Below, one piece after another: positions 47,269 to 58,905 of a stretch of 64,000 nt of DNA. Origin of the DNA: Nigrospora sphaerica. Taxonomy: Eukaryota; Ascomycota; Sordariomycetes; Amphisphaeriales; Apiosporaceae. The position numbers and the translations under genes were made by a program. The DNA lies in the NCBI GenBank assembly GCA_018287875.1, contig JAGVVL010000018.1, forward strand, positions 2,534,501 through 2,598,500, written 5' to 3'. Position 1 is the stretch's first letter. The number at the start of each line of letters is the position of its first letter. The notes below the pieces were generated by a model. It had not been told where the DNA came from and did not search any database. It saw nothing but the letters and a program-made list of their open reading frames with translations.

Positions 47269-48857
47269 ATGCAGTCGATGCAGAGGCAGTTTGGGAAGCT
47301 CCTCAACAAAGCTCCCGGCGACAACGCGAAGGTGTCGGCGCTGCTAAACGATTACGAGGATGTGGACAAAGTCCTAGCCCAGGTACATACCCTCCCTTTC
47401 TGTTCCGGGGCGCCAAGAGGCCACTTTCGCCTCCAGCGAACTAACATCCTCTGTCTGGCGGCAGCTTGTCGACAATGCCCGAACATGGCGGGATTCCTGG
47501 GTCAACCTCGCCCACACACAGCTGGGCATCGTGTCGGAATTCGAAGGCCTGTACGATCCTATCGAGGGCACCGGCCGGACCAACGCGAGGCCAGCCGCTC
47601 CGACGCCCGAGCTGCAGCTCAACCGCACCTTTAGACTGAAGGAATGCTACACCGAGCTGAAAACGGAGCTGATCGAGGAGGTGGCCGCGATAGAGTCGCG
47701 CATTATCAAACCCACTACCGACGCCCGCGACTGCATTGCCCCGGTCCGGAAAACGATCAAGAAAAGAGAGAACAGGCGGCTGGACTACGAGAAGGCCCAG
47801 GACAAGTCCGTCAAGTTACAGAGGAAGCCGGGGAAGACTGCCAAGGACGAAGCCGCCTTGGCCAAGGCCCAAGAGGAGGTCACGCGCTGTGCCGATGTGC
47901 GTATCCGTTTCCCCTATGTGCCGGCCTGGGTTTGCCAGCCAATACTGACAACGAGGATAGGAGTTCCAGGTTGCCGATAGTCACCTACGCGAGACTCTAC
48001 CCCCGATCGTGGCCGCCACCTTTACTTTGGTACCGCCGATTCTTGCTGCCATTGTGCTGGTGCAGAACCGCCTACTGGGCCTCTACTACACGACGCTGCA
48101 CCAGTACTGCCAGGACCACGGATTTCCGTCGCCGCCTCCGCCTATGGAGGACGTGATGGCCGCCTGGTCCGACGCATTCATGCCCATCAAGCGAGAGTTC
48201 GAGGCCATCAGCTGCATCGCCCACGGGAAAGCGGCCCGGCTGCCCATGAACGTGCCCGACGGACCGCCGTCGCCGGACGGGCGCAGCAAGCCCTCGAACC
48301 CGCCCAACAACGGCCTCACGCGCACCACTTCGGGTCTCATTCCGTCGAGCAGCGCCAACCGCGAACCGAGCCCCGGCCCGATGCCCCCGCGGCCCCAGCG
48401 CATCCCCTCGTCGACTTCGCTGAACGCCTCGGCGCCGCGCCCGCCCAACAACTTGGGCGTGCCCACCGAGTTCACCACGGCGTCAGGCTACGGCCGCTCG
48501 CCGGGCGCCTCGCCGGGCTCCGTACGGTCGCGCCCCGACTACTTCGGCAACGCCGCCGCCCCGCGCCCCGGCACGGCCTCGACGACGGCCTCGGCCGCGT
48601 CGGCCATGAGCAGCATCGCGGCCACCAAGAAGAAGCCGCCGCCGCCGCCCCCCAAACGTATCGGCTCGACCAAGCCCCCAGAAACCTTCGTCGTCGCCCT
48701 GTACACGTTCGCGGGCCAGGGCGCCGGCGACCTGTCCTTCCAGGAGGGCGACCGGATCAAGGTGGTTAAGAAGACGGGCACGGATCAGGACTGGTGGCTC
48801 GGCGAACTGAACGGAATGCAGGGGAGCTTCCCGGCTAACTACTGTAAGCCCGAGTAG
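47269..48857 (+). CDS. BAR-SH3 adaptor protein (Rvs167/Hob1-like)
   Basis: Three exons: 47269-47382, 47465-47896 and 47961-48857, giving 480 residues. Introns are 47383-47464 (GTACAT...GGCAG) and 47897-47960 (GTGCGT...GATAG), both phase 0. Residues 1 to about 250 form a helical BAR domain (FGKLLNKAPGDNAK, RKTIKKRENRRLDYEKAQDK, LRETLPPI, NRLLGLYYTTLHQYCQD). A serine/proline-rich linker ending in a poly-proline PPPPPPKRI segment leads to a C-terminal SH3 domain (about 423-480: VALYTF, DLSFQEGD, WWLGEL, GSFPANY). BAR domains bind and bend membranes; SH3 recruits proline-rich actin and endocytic partners. It probably acts in endocytosis at actin patches. It is a different subtype from the canonical Rvs167 N-terminus, so the orthologue name is left open. 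Confidence 0.9.
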
Positions 48858-50367
48858 ACGAGAAGCCAAGCCTTGTAATCTTTGTTTACGTAATCCGCCC
48901 GTGTAGATTATAAAAAAAGAAACTTGAGTGCATACGTGCTCCGAAATATCCTGCCGGCTCTTCTGCCGAGGGTATTTACAATTGACGTCTGGGTCTCAAG
49001 CCCTGGTCGATGCCGTGGTATTGGTGCTGGGACGGGACAGTTCTCGTACGCTTTTCGTAGGCGTGATAAACTGTATGATTGGCGGTTTTGAGCACGGTAC
49101 ATGTATGCACCCTTCCGTGTGCCAACATACACGTCGTTTTGCTATGCGGGGGGACTGGACATGGATAAAAAGGGTCGACGTGAGGCATAGGGCAGTCGGT
49201 CATAGGTCAAACGGGGGGGAATTAGGCGGCAACAGGAGACCGGAAGGCCCCGTCTATTTCATTTCGACTACAATTCGAGCGAACCCGCGATGTGACCGTT
49301 CCTTGGCTCGCGTATGCCATGACGAAGCCATGTTGCTCCTTCTCAGGTATCTCTCCCTATTCCTCCGATCCAACGCACAACGAATCGAGCGAACGGCACT
49401 CTTTCGTGTATCGCACATCATGACCAGAGACAAGCAGATAAAGCCGCCCCAGCAGGTGCAAACGGACCGCTTGGCAGCACAAAACAAAACGCCGGTTATA
49501 TGAGGAAAGTCAACCACGCAAACTCCGTACAAAGCAATGATGGCCGTGCAATTCCGGAGCAATGTTCCCGTGTTGTGGGTCCATGTCGGATTGAAGGCGT
49601 CGAAAGAAGGTTGGGGGGTATGAGGGAGAAATGAGGTCGTGTGAAGTTTCCTTTTCCATAGCGCAATCTTGGGGGGACGAGTCCTGGAAGCCGGAAAAAA
49701 CGAGCGTACGGCAGGGACAGGCAGACGGGACAACGCAACGAGCGTGGAAACTTCCGCTGTCAACCGCGCTGGCGAGTTTAATTGTGAGTCCGATTGAGTT
49801 GCAACTAGCGTTGGTCTCCAACGCCGTTGCCGCCGTCCCGCGTGTAGACCCGTATGTTTCATGATGACGAGTCGAGTAACTCGAGCTCCCGGACCAGATC
49901 CAGGCGCAAGTTGGGAAACCGATCCAATTCGATCAAGATCATGCCGCACCGCTGTGCCTGTTGTACAATCGCAGACATGTTTCGCACATGTGAGCCCCTG
50001 CCGCGTTTCGCTGCATGGAGTCAGGAGCGCGACTGGTGAGTGGCCGCGCAAGAACGGGACGCTGGGCGCCCCTGGCACTTTCTGGCGCGCCCGAGCCAGG
50101 AAAAAAAACGTCATGGGGGCCTGGGGAGCTTGGGGTAGCTGCCCGGTGGGAAATGATCGCAGTCGGGCAAAGGTTGGTGCATGATCACGCACACCCTGCC
50201 GCACCACCGGGCAACATGTCCAAACACGCATGCTCACTTCAACAACGGGTATGCCTTGGAGTCTCGCCCATGTATGGCAAACGACTACCAACACACCAAG
50301 GAGGAGCGTCAAGGTGCGCTTATGAGATTCATACAGCCCCCATGGCGACCAAAAGCAGTCGCGATGC
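48858..50367. other. Intergenic region between convergent genes
   Basis: Separates the 3' ends of the BAR-SH3 gene (+) and the gene at 50368-53246 (-). A long minus-strand frame here is an open-ended extension with no domain and is not accepted as a gene. No repeat or RNA gene seen. Confidence 0.55.
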
Positions 50368-53246
50368 TCAACAGGCCGGGCCCAACTCGATCGCCGGGGA
50401 ACTGGCGCCCTCTCGACGTCGGCGTTCTTCCTCGATACGGATTGCACGCGCAATCTCTTCAATCTGCGGGCCGCTTTCCGAGGCCGGGATTCGCGCCCCA
50501 AGGTAGCCATCGTCGCTGCTCTCCAGTTCCATTGGTGTCACTGGCCCAGGGCTGCCGAGGGGCACGAGACGGGGCTTGCTTGGCTTGGTGTTCAGACTGG
50601 TGAAGCCCATATTGCGCAGAGAAATGGCGTTCATAGCAGCGGCGTTAAGGTTGCCGCCGTTCAGCGCAAGGGTAGCTTGGGCAATCATGTCGCGCTGGTA
50701 CTGTTGGAGCCTTCGCTTGGCCTCGGATTCGTTCCGCGAGTGTCCCATGGACGAGTCGCCTCGATACGTGGGCACCTGCGGGTCTGACTTTACGGTCGTC
50801 GCCATAGCGCCTAACGGCAAGGGGCGTGTTGCTTGTTGCTGGCGCTTCTCTTCTTTGCGCTTTTCATAGTTGGAGGGGTAATATTTCCCCATGGGCAGGG
50901 GGCTGGCGTGAACCCCGCTGGGGATGTACGACGCCACGGGCGTGGTGCTGCGGCTGGGACTCATGCCGTCCGTCGTTGGGGCAGGGCTCGACAGAGGAGG
51001 ACTAGATGCAGTGATGGGAAAGTACTGTGCTGAAGGCCGCGGTTCAATTATTTGGACGGGTGCCGCAGGTGCTGACGGGTGCGAATGCGTTTCTAGTGGG
51101 TGGGCTTGGGAGGCTAACTGGATCGACCGTTTGCGTGCTTGAGAAGTGTCGGCGTGGAAGGGATGTCCGTGATATACACGACTTTGATCCTCGTGGAGGG
51201 GGAAGTATCCGCTGGGCGAGGAAAGACGGGTGTCAGCAACTGCACGTGGACAAGCGAACAATGGGAAGGCAACTAGCTGGGCACAAAATATGGAGAGACG
51301 AATGCCAACTGCCATCGATTTTCCGCAGGCAAGCGGCTGATAGTGATAGTGGGAAATTGGGATGGACCCGGGGGCCGACGGCAGTAAGGAAGGGAAGCAT
51401 GTAGCATAAGAGGCAACAGAGACACGACTCACCCAGGAAGGTCACCCCTAGCCGACAATGGGGCAGGTGGAGTATAGACAGAGGAGGAGTGGTTGCTGCT
51501 GGTGATCTTCTTTGGAACGGGTAATTCGATGGCAATTGGTCGGCTGCGGACCAAAGAACTGGGGGAGTCTAGTGGTATTATAGAAGAGGGCGAGTCAGCA
51601 TCAGCCTCAGCGTCAGACGGTGCACGTAGTGCAGGGTCTTGTGCAACTGTATCGTGGGACGGCCTCAGCATCGTAACATGACGCAAAGGGGGGGGCAGGT
51701 TAGAGTGTCGTAGCGCCGAAGCAATGCGAAAGGGTAAGAGGCCGGGTCAGGGGACAAAACTTGGAATCCCATGCAAGACGCGCGGGGCCCCTGGGGAAGG
51801 AAGGAAAACGAGGAGCCTACGAAGGGCACAAAACAAAACGCGATCCAGTAGCGGACTAGCAGAGAACATTGGACGGACGGTTTGCTCCCCAACAGCCCAC
51901 AGCGCGGGGACGTCCATGCCGGAGTAGAGGCGGACGACCCTACATTCGGGATGGGTATGAAATGGGATTCCCAAGGACGCTTGTGACTCGTCGGGGGACT
52001 AGGGGCTTTAGGACTGTTGGAGGGGAGGGGGAGGGTAAAATGATGGTGGTGGTGGGTTAATGGGTGGATGAATGGGTGCTGCTGCTGCGCCTACCCCGCT
52101 GTCCGCCTGCCGGGAGACGGGCCCCTCCCCAGTGTGGTCATCAACCCTCAGGGTCCGGTTGGACTTGGAAGGCTCGCTTTGATGGACAGGCAAATTGGTG
52201 CATGGCTTGCCCGTACGGTGTGGTGGTGGTGCTGGCAGGTGGGCGCATAGGTGTGGGTAGGGGAGCAGACTTGCAGGGAAGGACAGCCCTGGAAAAGCCA
52301 GGCAGGAGCCCTGGAATGGGGGAGGGGAGGGGGAGGGCAGCAAAAGGAACGGGCGGGCGGGAGGCTTTGACCACTGGGTGGCGGGGCGCCGTTCTAGTGG
52401 CTGCGGCTCCGTCGCTGTGGATGAGAATGAGATGGGCAGATGAGGTGTCCCATGGATTCCACACGATGAAATGGGGACAGGACAGTACAGGTCAGCAGCA
52501 CCAGCACCATCACCGCCACCAGGCGACATTCGCTCGGAGCCATGCCCGACCGGCGTCCATGATAGGACACCCGCCTCGCTTCCCTTTGGGGCTAACCGGA
52601 TAGCCGAATCCCCGTCAAGCAGGAGAGGGGCAGTTGGCGGTTGTCGGGACAGGGCAACAGGGCCACAGGGCCCCGGAGTGCGGAAGCGGCTAGCGACAGA
52701 TAGCCAGCCATCGCAGGGTACCTCGATGGAGGTGTGGACGCCCGTAGCCTATTGCGGCTGTTCGGCACCGTCGGCAAGGCATTAAGCCACCACATGGTCC
52801 CCTGCCGTGTCTGGCTTCATTTGGCCCTTGCGACGACATGACTTCGTCGCGAACGTGAACGTGCCAACAGGGGGTGGCCATGCCGGCCGCCCGTCCCGTG
52901 AGCTCGCTGATTGGGTTGAGTCACTTGGTCACTTGGCCCGGCGCACATGTCCAAGGGGGTAGTGGTGCAGAAACATATGTACGCACATACGGAAGCGGAC
53001 GTAAGAGGAAAGGAACATACCCGTCTTCATGTGCGTTTCGCCCACGCCACGCCGGGGACCCCCCGGGGTGCCTACCGGCGACGGCTTGGCCGAGAACATG
53101 ATGTCGTCGGCGTTAAATTCGCCCGGCGACGATGCCGTCGACGAGACTTCGGACGTGTTCGACAGCGACCTGCCCGGCATTCCAGGCCTTCGTCCCATCG
53201 GCGTCAGGAACATGCTGGGTTTGAGCGAACGGCCAAAGCTGGCCAT
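50368..53246 (-). CDS. Conserved-looking fungal protein, unknown function, with split 5' end
   Basis: Proposed exons 53246-53021, 51646-51433 and 51211-50368, giving 427 residues. The last intron (51432-51212, GTGAGT...CCCAG, 221 bp, with CTGAC) is strong: it joins TPPAPLSARGDLPG to GYFPLHEDQSRV. The first exon starts at ATG 53246 in an excellent ACCATGG context, contains FSAKPSPVGTPGGPRRGVGE and ends at G|GTATGT. Joining it to the exon at 51646 keeps phase but needs an intron of about 1,374 bp. A shorter form could start at ATG 51671. The C-terminal part has VASYIPSG, PLPMGKYYPSNYEKR, a charged helix with RRLQQYQRDMIAQ and SPGPVTPMELE. The sequence is mostly disordered. I do not know a function. 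Confidence 0.65.
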
Positions 53247-56200
53247 GGTCGCAGGCTTCGATTGGAACACAGGCGTCGCGGCACCAGAAACGTTCGCAAA
53301 AACGGCAAAACCCTTTTTCAAGTCGGCGGCTCCAAAGCACCTTGAGGGACCGTGTGGCCAGCGTCGATCTGCACAGCTGCGTCCTGCGAGACCTTGACCG
53401 CTGTAATAACGATGGGGTCAGATATGATTTGGGAGCGGAGAGCAGGCGGGCAAGCGAGGGCAGGGTCTTTGGGGCCGGTCTGCGCACGTTTCCGTCGTGA
53501 GCGGCAGAGAGAGGGGGTGGTGGTATAAGGGGCCGCCGATATCAAAACGCACGCTGGGGCACCGACGGTCGGCTCAGCGTACCCGAAGGCCCCCTCAGTC
53601 GTGAATTAAGTATATTGGCGATACGAGACCCTCCCCAAAACGACTGTCTGGGCGCGCCGCCGTAGCGTGACCAAGTGGGCATTTGGCTGCGGGTTGCCGC
53701 AGAGGGGACAGGCAAGGGGAGGGCTTCCAGTCGGGTCGTGGTGTTGCTGGTGGTTTGCGGATTGTGGGCTGTGCTGGGGACGAGACAACGAGGCGCTTAC
53801 CTCTCGGCTGCTATTTATCACTCGTCACGTTTTGCCTGCGACGAGATGGCTCACCGCAAGACGAGCAGAAACGACTGGGAAATAGCCTGTTTTCTTCTTC
53901 TTCTCTCGCGCGAGGGCTTTCAGTCCGCTTCACCCTGGATCCGGATCGTCGCGGGACGCAACGGCTCCACAGCCAATCTTCGAATTGCACGAGTGCTGGG
54001 CCCGCATCTGGAGACAAGGCCTTCTCCAGTGACCCGCCGTTGGCCTACCAGTACAACGAAGCCCCTTGTTGGGACGCTTGGGATCCCGGGGAGGAGCGAT
54101 GGCCGAGATGGATTGTTGCGATGGCTTGCAGCCCAGGGCCAGCTCAGGACGGACGGCGCGACCGTGACGTTCCGAGGGGGAGGCTGGAGCCGGAGCCGGA
54201 GACGCGTGCGATCAGACAAAGAGGTCGAAACCGTCGTAATCGTATGTGCGGACCGCTCTGCACGAAGATGATATCCAAGGAACTAGGTCGGCAGCTGGTT
54301 TTGGATTGCAGAGCCCAGATCGGCGCTCGGTGGGAGTTGCCCTTGTTAAGTACTTGATATAGGCGAGAGATGTAGACACACTGGGATACTGTGCCCGTCG
54401 GGTCGAAAGGCCGGCCAGCAACAAGGATACTATGCAGTCGAGTAAGCAATTACTAGGTACATCCTACATGCTTACATGACCGTTCATTATAGTACCTTAT
54501 CTACCTTATTCAAAGGCGGCCTCACTCGGACGGCGTATCAAGTTGGTCAACCACCGGCGAAGATCCCCGGGAGGCGATTTTACCAATACTCTCGCTATTC
54601 GCCTGGGCACTCGGAAGAGGGCCGGATATGCAACGCCATCTTATCGGACATCGAATAGAGAGGTTCGTAGACCCTGAAAACGGGGACCCCCTTCAGCAAC
54701 GTGTGCGTCGCGGGGATCCGATCCGTGTCTGTATGCGCCGCCCCCCTTTTCGCCCATCCATGCCCAATGCCTTTCCAGCGCACCACCCGAGACTTTGGGA
54801 GGTCGTTGGCTTTGCGCAAGGCGAGGGCCATCCTGACAACCCTTCCGGCCGTTGCTTTGCGCCCCCGAGGTGGATTGCTCGCTTCTCACAGGCTTTCAGG
54901 GTTCCATCCCAACCGTGCCGATCGCTGCACGCCGACCCCACAAAAGGCGGCGCTATGCGGAGGCAGAAGAGGAGAAGACAGTGGAATGGTATTGGGCGTC
55001 GAGAAAGACTTTCAGACAGGTCACGGTCGCCAAGGACTTGAAAAGTACCCTCCGCCACAGGTTGGCTGACTGGGCCACCTGCGACACGGTTTGTCTGGGT
55101 CGGGGGTGTGGGATACACACACGCTTATCTCTCTCTCTTACACACACGCACACACATACACTCTGGCGTGGCTGGGCAAACAGGGAAGCGCCATGTAAAA
55201 ATGTGCGCGCATCCCAGACGTGCAGAGATCACCGCCGGCGTCCCACCCGAATAGTTCAATATTCTGAAACCACAGCATCTATATTGGGGCACACGTGAGT
55301 CTCAGCCGTCCGTCGAGCAGACCGAGAAAGGTGCCAAGCCTGCCGAGCTGCCAGCCTCCCTCTCGAGATAACTGCGGCACACATACATACACCAGCCACT
55401 CGCACAGGTGAGGTAAGTACATATCCAAGTACACATATCCGTACATGGATGGGTGCTGGGGCGCATCCTCCTTGATACGGCCGCCCATAGATAGACCATG
55501 GATAGGTACGCTGTACGAGCCATGTGCGACATGTACCCTACGTTTGGCTGGAGAACCGAAGGGTGAGGAGGGTCTGTCGGCTTTGCCAACCTGGCTACCA
55601 CGGCCATCACGCCACAGCCATTACGCTTTGCGGCATCGACAGGTCAGGCCGTATTCGTTTCCATGCGCCGCAACCTCTTTGTACCTACGCCCCACCGCAT
55701 TGCGACACCGTTTCTTCCTCAATGAACGGCATGCGCCTCCGTCGTTGTGATGAGAGCTGTGCAGCAAGCGGGTGCGATCGGGGAACATCACTCAGAAACG
55801 TGGGGTTCAGACACTTTCGCATTGGTCCTCTGACAAGACCAACCGACCGCTGCGCCGGCCACGCTCGCGGTGGCAAAAACACACGGGTGGATAACCCATA
55901 CACACACGCCCTCACATTTGCTCGCCGTATGCCGCTATGGCCGCGCAAGGCCGGTTGTTCCATCGTCCTACAGGGCCAAATCGGGGTGGTTGCTTTTCAC
56001 AGCCGCCGCCGACGGCCTGACTCTTAAAAAAAAAAAAAAGTAATGCCTGAAGCTTGCGTCGACTGCATATCTCGTCGCGTGGGGGGGTTCTTCCATAACA
56101 CTGCCGTGCTGATCGGGGCGATCTTAGCTCAACCCAGCATTAGCAGCGGGCAAAAGGCGGGTTAGTCGAGCCACGCAAGATGACGATCATTGCGCTGTCG

Positions 56201-58129
56201 ACAAACTTTACCAAGCACCGCGGGTCCGAGCTGGTAGGCGAGCAAGCCACTGCAAGGCTGGGCCGGGGACGGCAACCGTGTGGACGAGTTTGACGGACGG
56301 GGCAGACCGGAAAGTACGACGTACGTTCTGGTGCAAATCAACCATGGACAAGCGCCATGGACAAGCGACGGCCTGCCGGTCTTTGTCTTCTCGGGCTTAC
56401 AAAAGAACGCCACGCCGGGGGGAGCGGACTTGGGGAGTTTGGTAAGCTGGTTTGCTGAGTAGAGTTACCGGAACAGCGGCAGCCCGAAAACAGTAAAGAC
56501 GCGTTTCGAGGCCATGCCGTCACCATCAGGGCCAGGGCCGGACGACTGGGGTGTGCCCGCTTCTACCCCCTCCCCAGCCCGACGACGAAGGATGGCAGAT
56601 GGGACCGCCTACGCCAGGATGCTCGTAGTGGCAGGCCCGGCTCATGACGTCGGCGTCGTTGAACTGGGGCGATCCTTGGCCCCGGACGTCCATTTCGGTG
56701 GGTACTCCGGACCCTGCCGAATGAGGTGAGGGGCTCAAATTCCCGGTCTTCCCGCCATTACCGCCGTCCGTTATGCTTGCGCGACCAGGCGGCTTCTAAC
56801 GCCCTCTAGCCTGCCCCCTTCGCCGGTCCCTCTCAACCAGAGGCGGGCGGTCGGTGCCTGCGACCCACGGCGCGCGGTACACGCACCACCGGAGGAGGAC
56901 ATCGACTATGGACAGGGCCTGCGCGGGGTCGGCTACTTTTCTCCCTACGCGCTGCGTTAGCTGGGCGAAGGTGGGCAAAGCGGGCGAGGAGACGACAATC
57001 GGGCAAAACAGGTTGGGGTCCGCTCGTGTCAACATCCGTAGGCGCCCGCGTGTGCTGACCATCACAATGGGGCCAGAAGCGGCGAGTTGGGCCGTCTCTG
57101 CAATACTGGCGCGGAAAGCCGTTGGATGCACGAAGGGTTCGTCGTCCCCGCCAGTAAAAGTTCGCCCTGTCGCTGGACTATAGGCTGGCCTATAGTTTGC
57201 ACGCTTACTCGTAGTCGGAGCCGGCAACCCAGACCTTCCCAGACCGCTTTCTCCGTGGCGGTCGGAAGAAAGGAAAAAACAAGTTTATGCCAGGATGTTG
57301 TTTTCAGTGAAACAAACTCATCGTCGTGCTACCATGGGATGGTACTAATTGCTGGATGATGGATGGAATCCCTCCTTGTGGGACCCTGCTCGTCTTCAGT
57401 CCCACGGCAGGGCCTTGGACCCCTTCTTCTGCAACGAGCCTTTGGCTCGATCTGGAGGAGGGCCTACCGAGCCTACCTCCTACTCATCGGCGGCCACTGT
57501 TTCGTCAGTATTACCTTCCATAACCTTTCGGTGTGGATAACGGAGGGGCGGATGGGGCAGAAAAGTTGGAAGGAACATGACCCTGCAGACTTTAACAAGA
57601 CTTCGTGAAGGGGTCAAGCACGTCACATTACTTGGCTCGCCGTCTCAACCTGCTGGCCGCACATTAAGCCACATGAATAACGCCCTCGTTCATGTGTAAT
57701 CCATGACTAAGAACGGTGTGTGGGTAATCGACGTTTCATTAAATCCTCGGATGCGCTTTCACGCACATTCTCGGGTGTATCTGTCCAATCATCAATCCAG
57801 ACCGTGGCTCGGAGGAATCCTGCCGAAAAGAATCATCCTCGAAAGGGGGAAAACATCAAAAGACTGCCGTGTACATGGTGGTATATCCTGCGGAACGCCT
57901 AGCGCAGCGCCTTTGTTTCGTCACAAAAGAGCCGTCCCATCCTCCTCGTCCTCGTCGTTGTCGTTGTCGTCGTCATCGTGCCGCTGACCACATCACCCAG
58001 GCAACCAGGTCTTCGCCGCAGCACTGCCCAAAGCCGAACACGCTGCCTCGGTACGGTACGGACGAGCGTGCGCGGCGCGTGGAAACGTGAATGCTCGCCT
58101 GGGAGCCTAGCGGGTCAACGTGGCGCACT
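53247..58129. other. Largely gene-free stretch
   Basis: No well-supported gene. It contains a CT/CA tract at about 55126-55160, an A14 run at 56026-56039, and one doubtful minus-strand frame at 56796-57227 listed separately. Other frames, for example + 53683-54357, have no domain or splice support. Confidence 0.45.
56796..57227 (-). CDS. Doubtful open frame, possible coding exon or remnant
   Basis: A 143-codon open frame without an ATG at its 5' end. The stretch IAETAQLAASGPIVMVSTRG through LRWCVY reads like folded protein, with alternating hydrophobic and polar residues, and its third codon positions are mostly G or C. I see no family match, upstream exon or convincing splice site. It could be a single exon of a real gene, a decayed gene, or a chance frame. 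Confidence 0.22.
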   Translation of the reverse strand: MPAPTTSKRANYRPAYSPATGRTFTGGDDEPFVHPTAFRASIAETAQLAASGPIVMVSTRGRLRMLTRADPNLFCPIVVSSPALPTFAQLTQRVGRKVADPAQALSIVDVLLRWCVYRAPWVAGTDRPPLVERDRRRGQARGR

Positions 58130-58905
58130 CTAGACTTTGGCGCGGCCGGTGAAGCGGCTGCGGCGCTCGCGGTGAAACCACCAGTAGGCGGCAGCGCCGA
58201 CGGTGTGGATAAACCAGAGGAGCATGTTGGCCAGGTCGACCCACACGGCGTTCTTCATCCGCTTGATGTCGCCGTTGCCCTCCGGGTCCTCGTTGATGTA
58301 CATGCTACCGAACAGGCCAAATAGCGCGGTCCAGAGGACGAACAGGACAAAGCTCCAGGCCGGCACGACGGCGAAGCGGAGGATGAACGGCACGGCGTAG
58401 AGCAGAGCAGTCAGCGCGGACAGCGCGCCGACGATTTCGGCGTAGATCTGTGGGTTGGCACCGTCAGCCTGCCGTCCCCATACGACGAATTGCCGGCGGC
58501 ACGGTACCACGGCCCTGCCTGCACGCGTCCCATGGTTGTGCGCGTGCCCCCCTTTAGGACGTAGGGGACAGACGGTATGGATATCGGGCCTCGAGCGAGC
58601 TAGGCACGAGCCAACCCTTTTCTACCCGATGCCTATCCATCCGTACCTACTTGGGCACAAAATCTGCCCCCTATTCCGTACAACTGGGGCACATGCGCCT
58701 GCGCGTAGACGAATCTATGGTGTAGATGTATGACCGAAATTTTCCGGAGTGGACTTACCCATTTGCCATCGCTGTAAACACCCGCTTTGCGCGCCCGATC
58801 CAGGTCAACACCGTAGAGGCCAATGACCACGAGGGCCAGCACGAACTGGAAGAAGTGGAGGACGGAAAAGAGAATGTAGGAGACGGCGAAGCCGAAGAAC
58901 CCCAT
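58130..58905 (-). CDS. Four-helix MARVEL-like membrane protein
   Basis: Two exons, 58905-58759 and 58447-58130, giving 154 residues. The intron (58758-58448, GTAAGT...CACAG, 311 bp, with GCTGACG branch-like sequence) joins SDGKW to IYAEIVGALSAL in phase 0. ATG 58905 is the first ATG in frame and begins directly in a hydrophobic helix. Four hydrophobic segments are visible: about 7-32, 51-70, 74-100 and 118-140. A short polar loop (INEDPEGNGDIKRMKN) precedes the last helix and the C-terminus is basic (RERRSRFTGRAKV). This is the layout of fungal MARVEL/membrane-associating proteins, which sit in plasma or vesicle membranes. No specific role can be assigned. Confidence 0.8.

Noticed and set aside
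49254..50510. 418-codon minus-strand frame
   Set aside because: Crosses the convergent intergenic region and overlaps the supported terminal exon at 50368-51211 in another phase; no domain.
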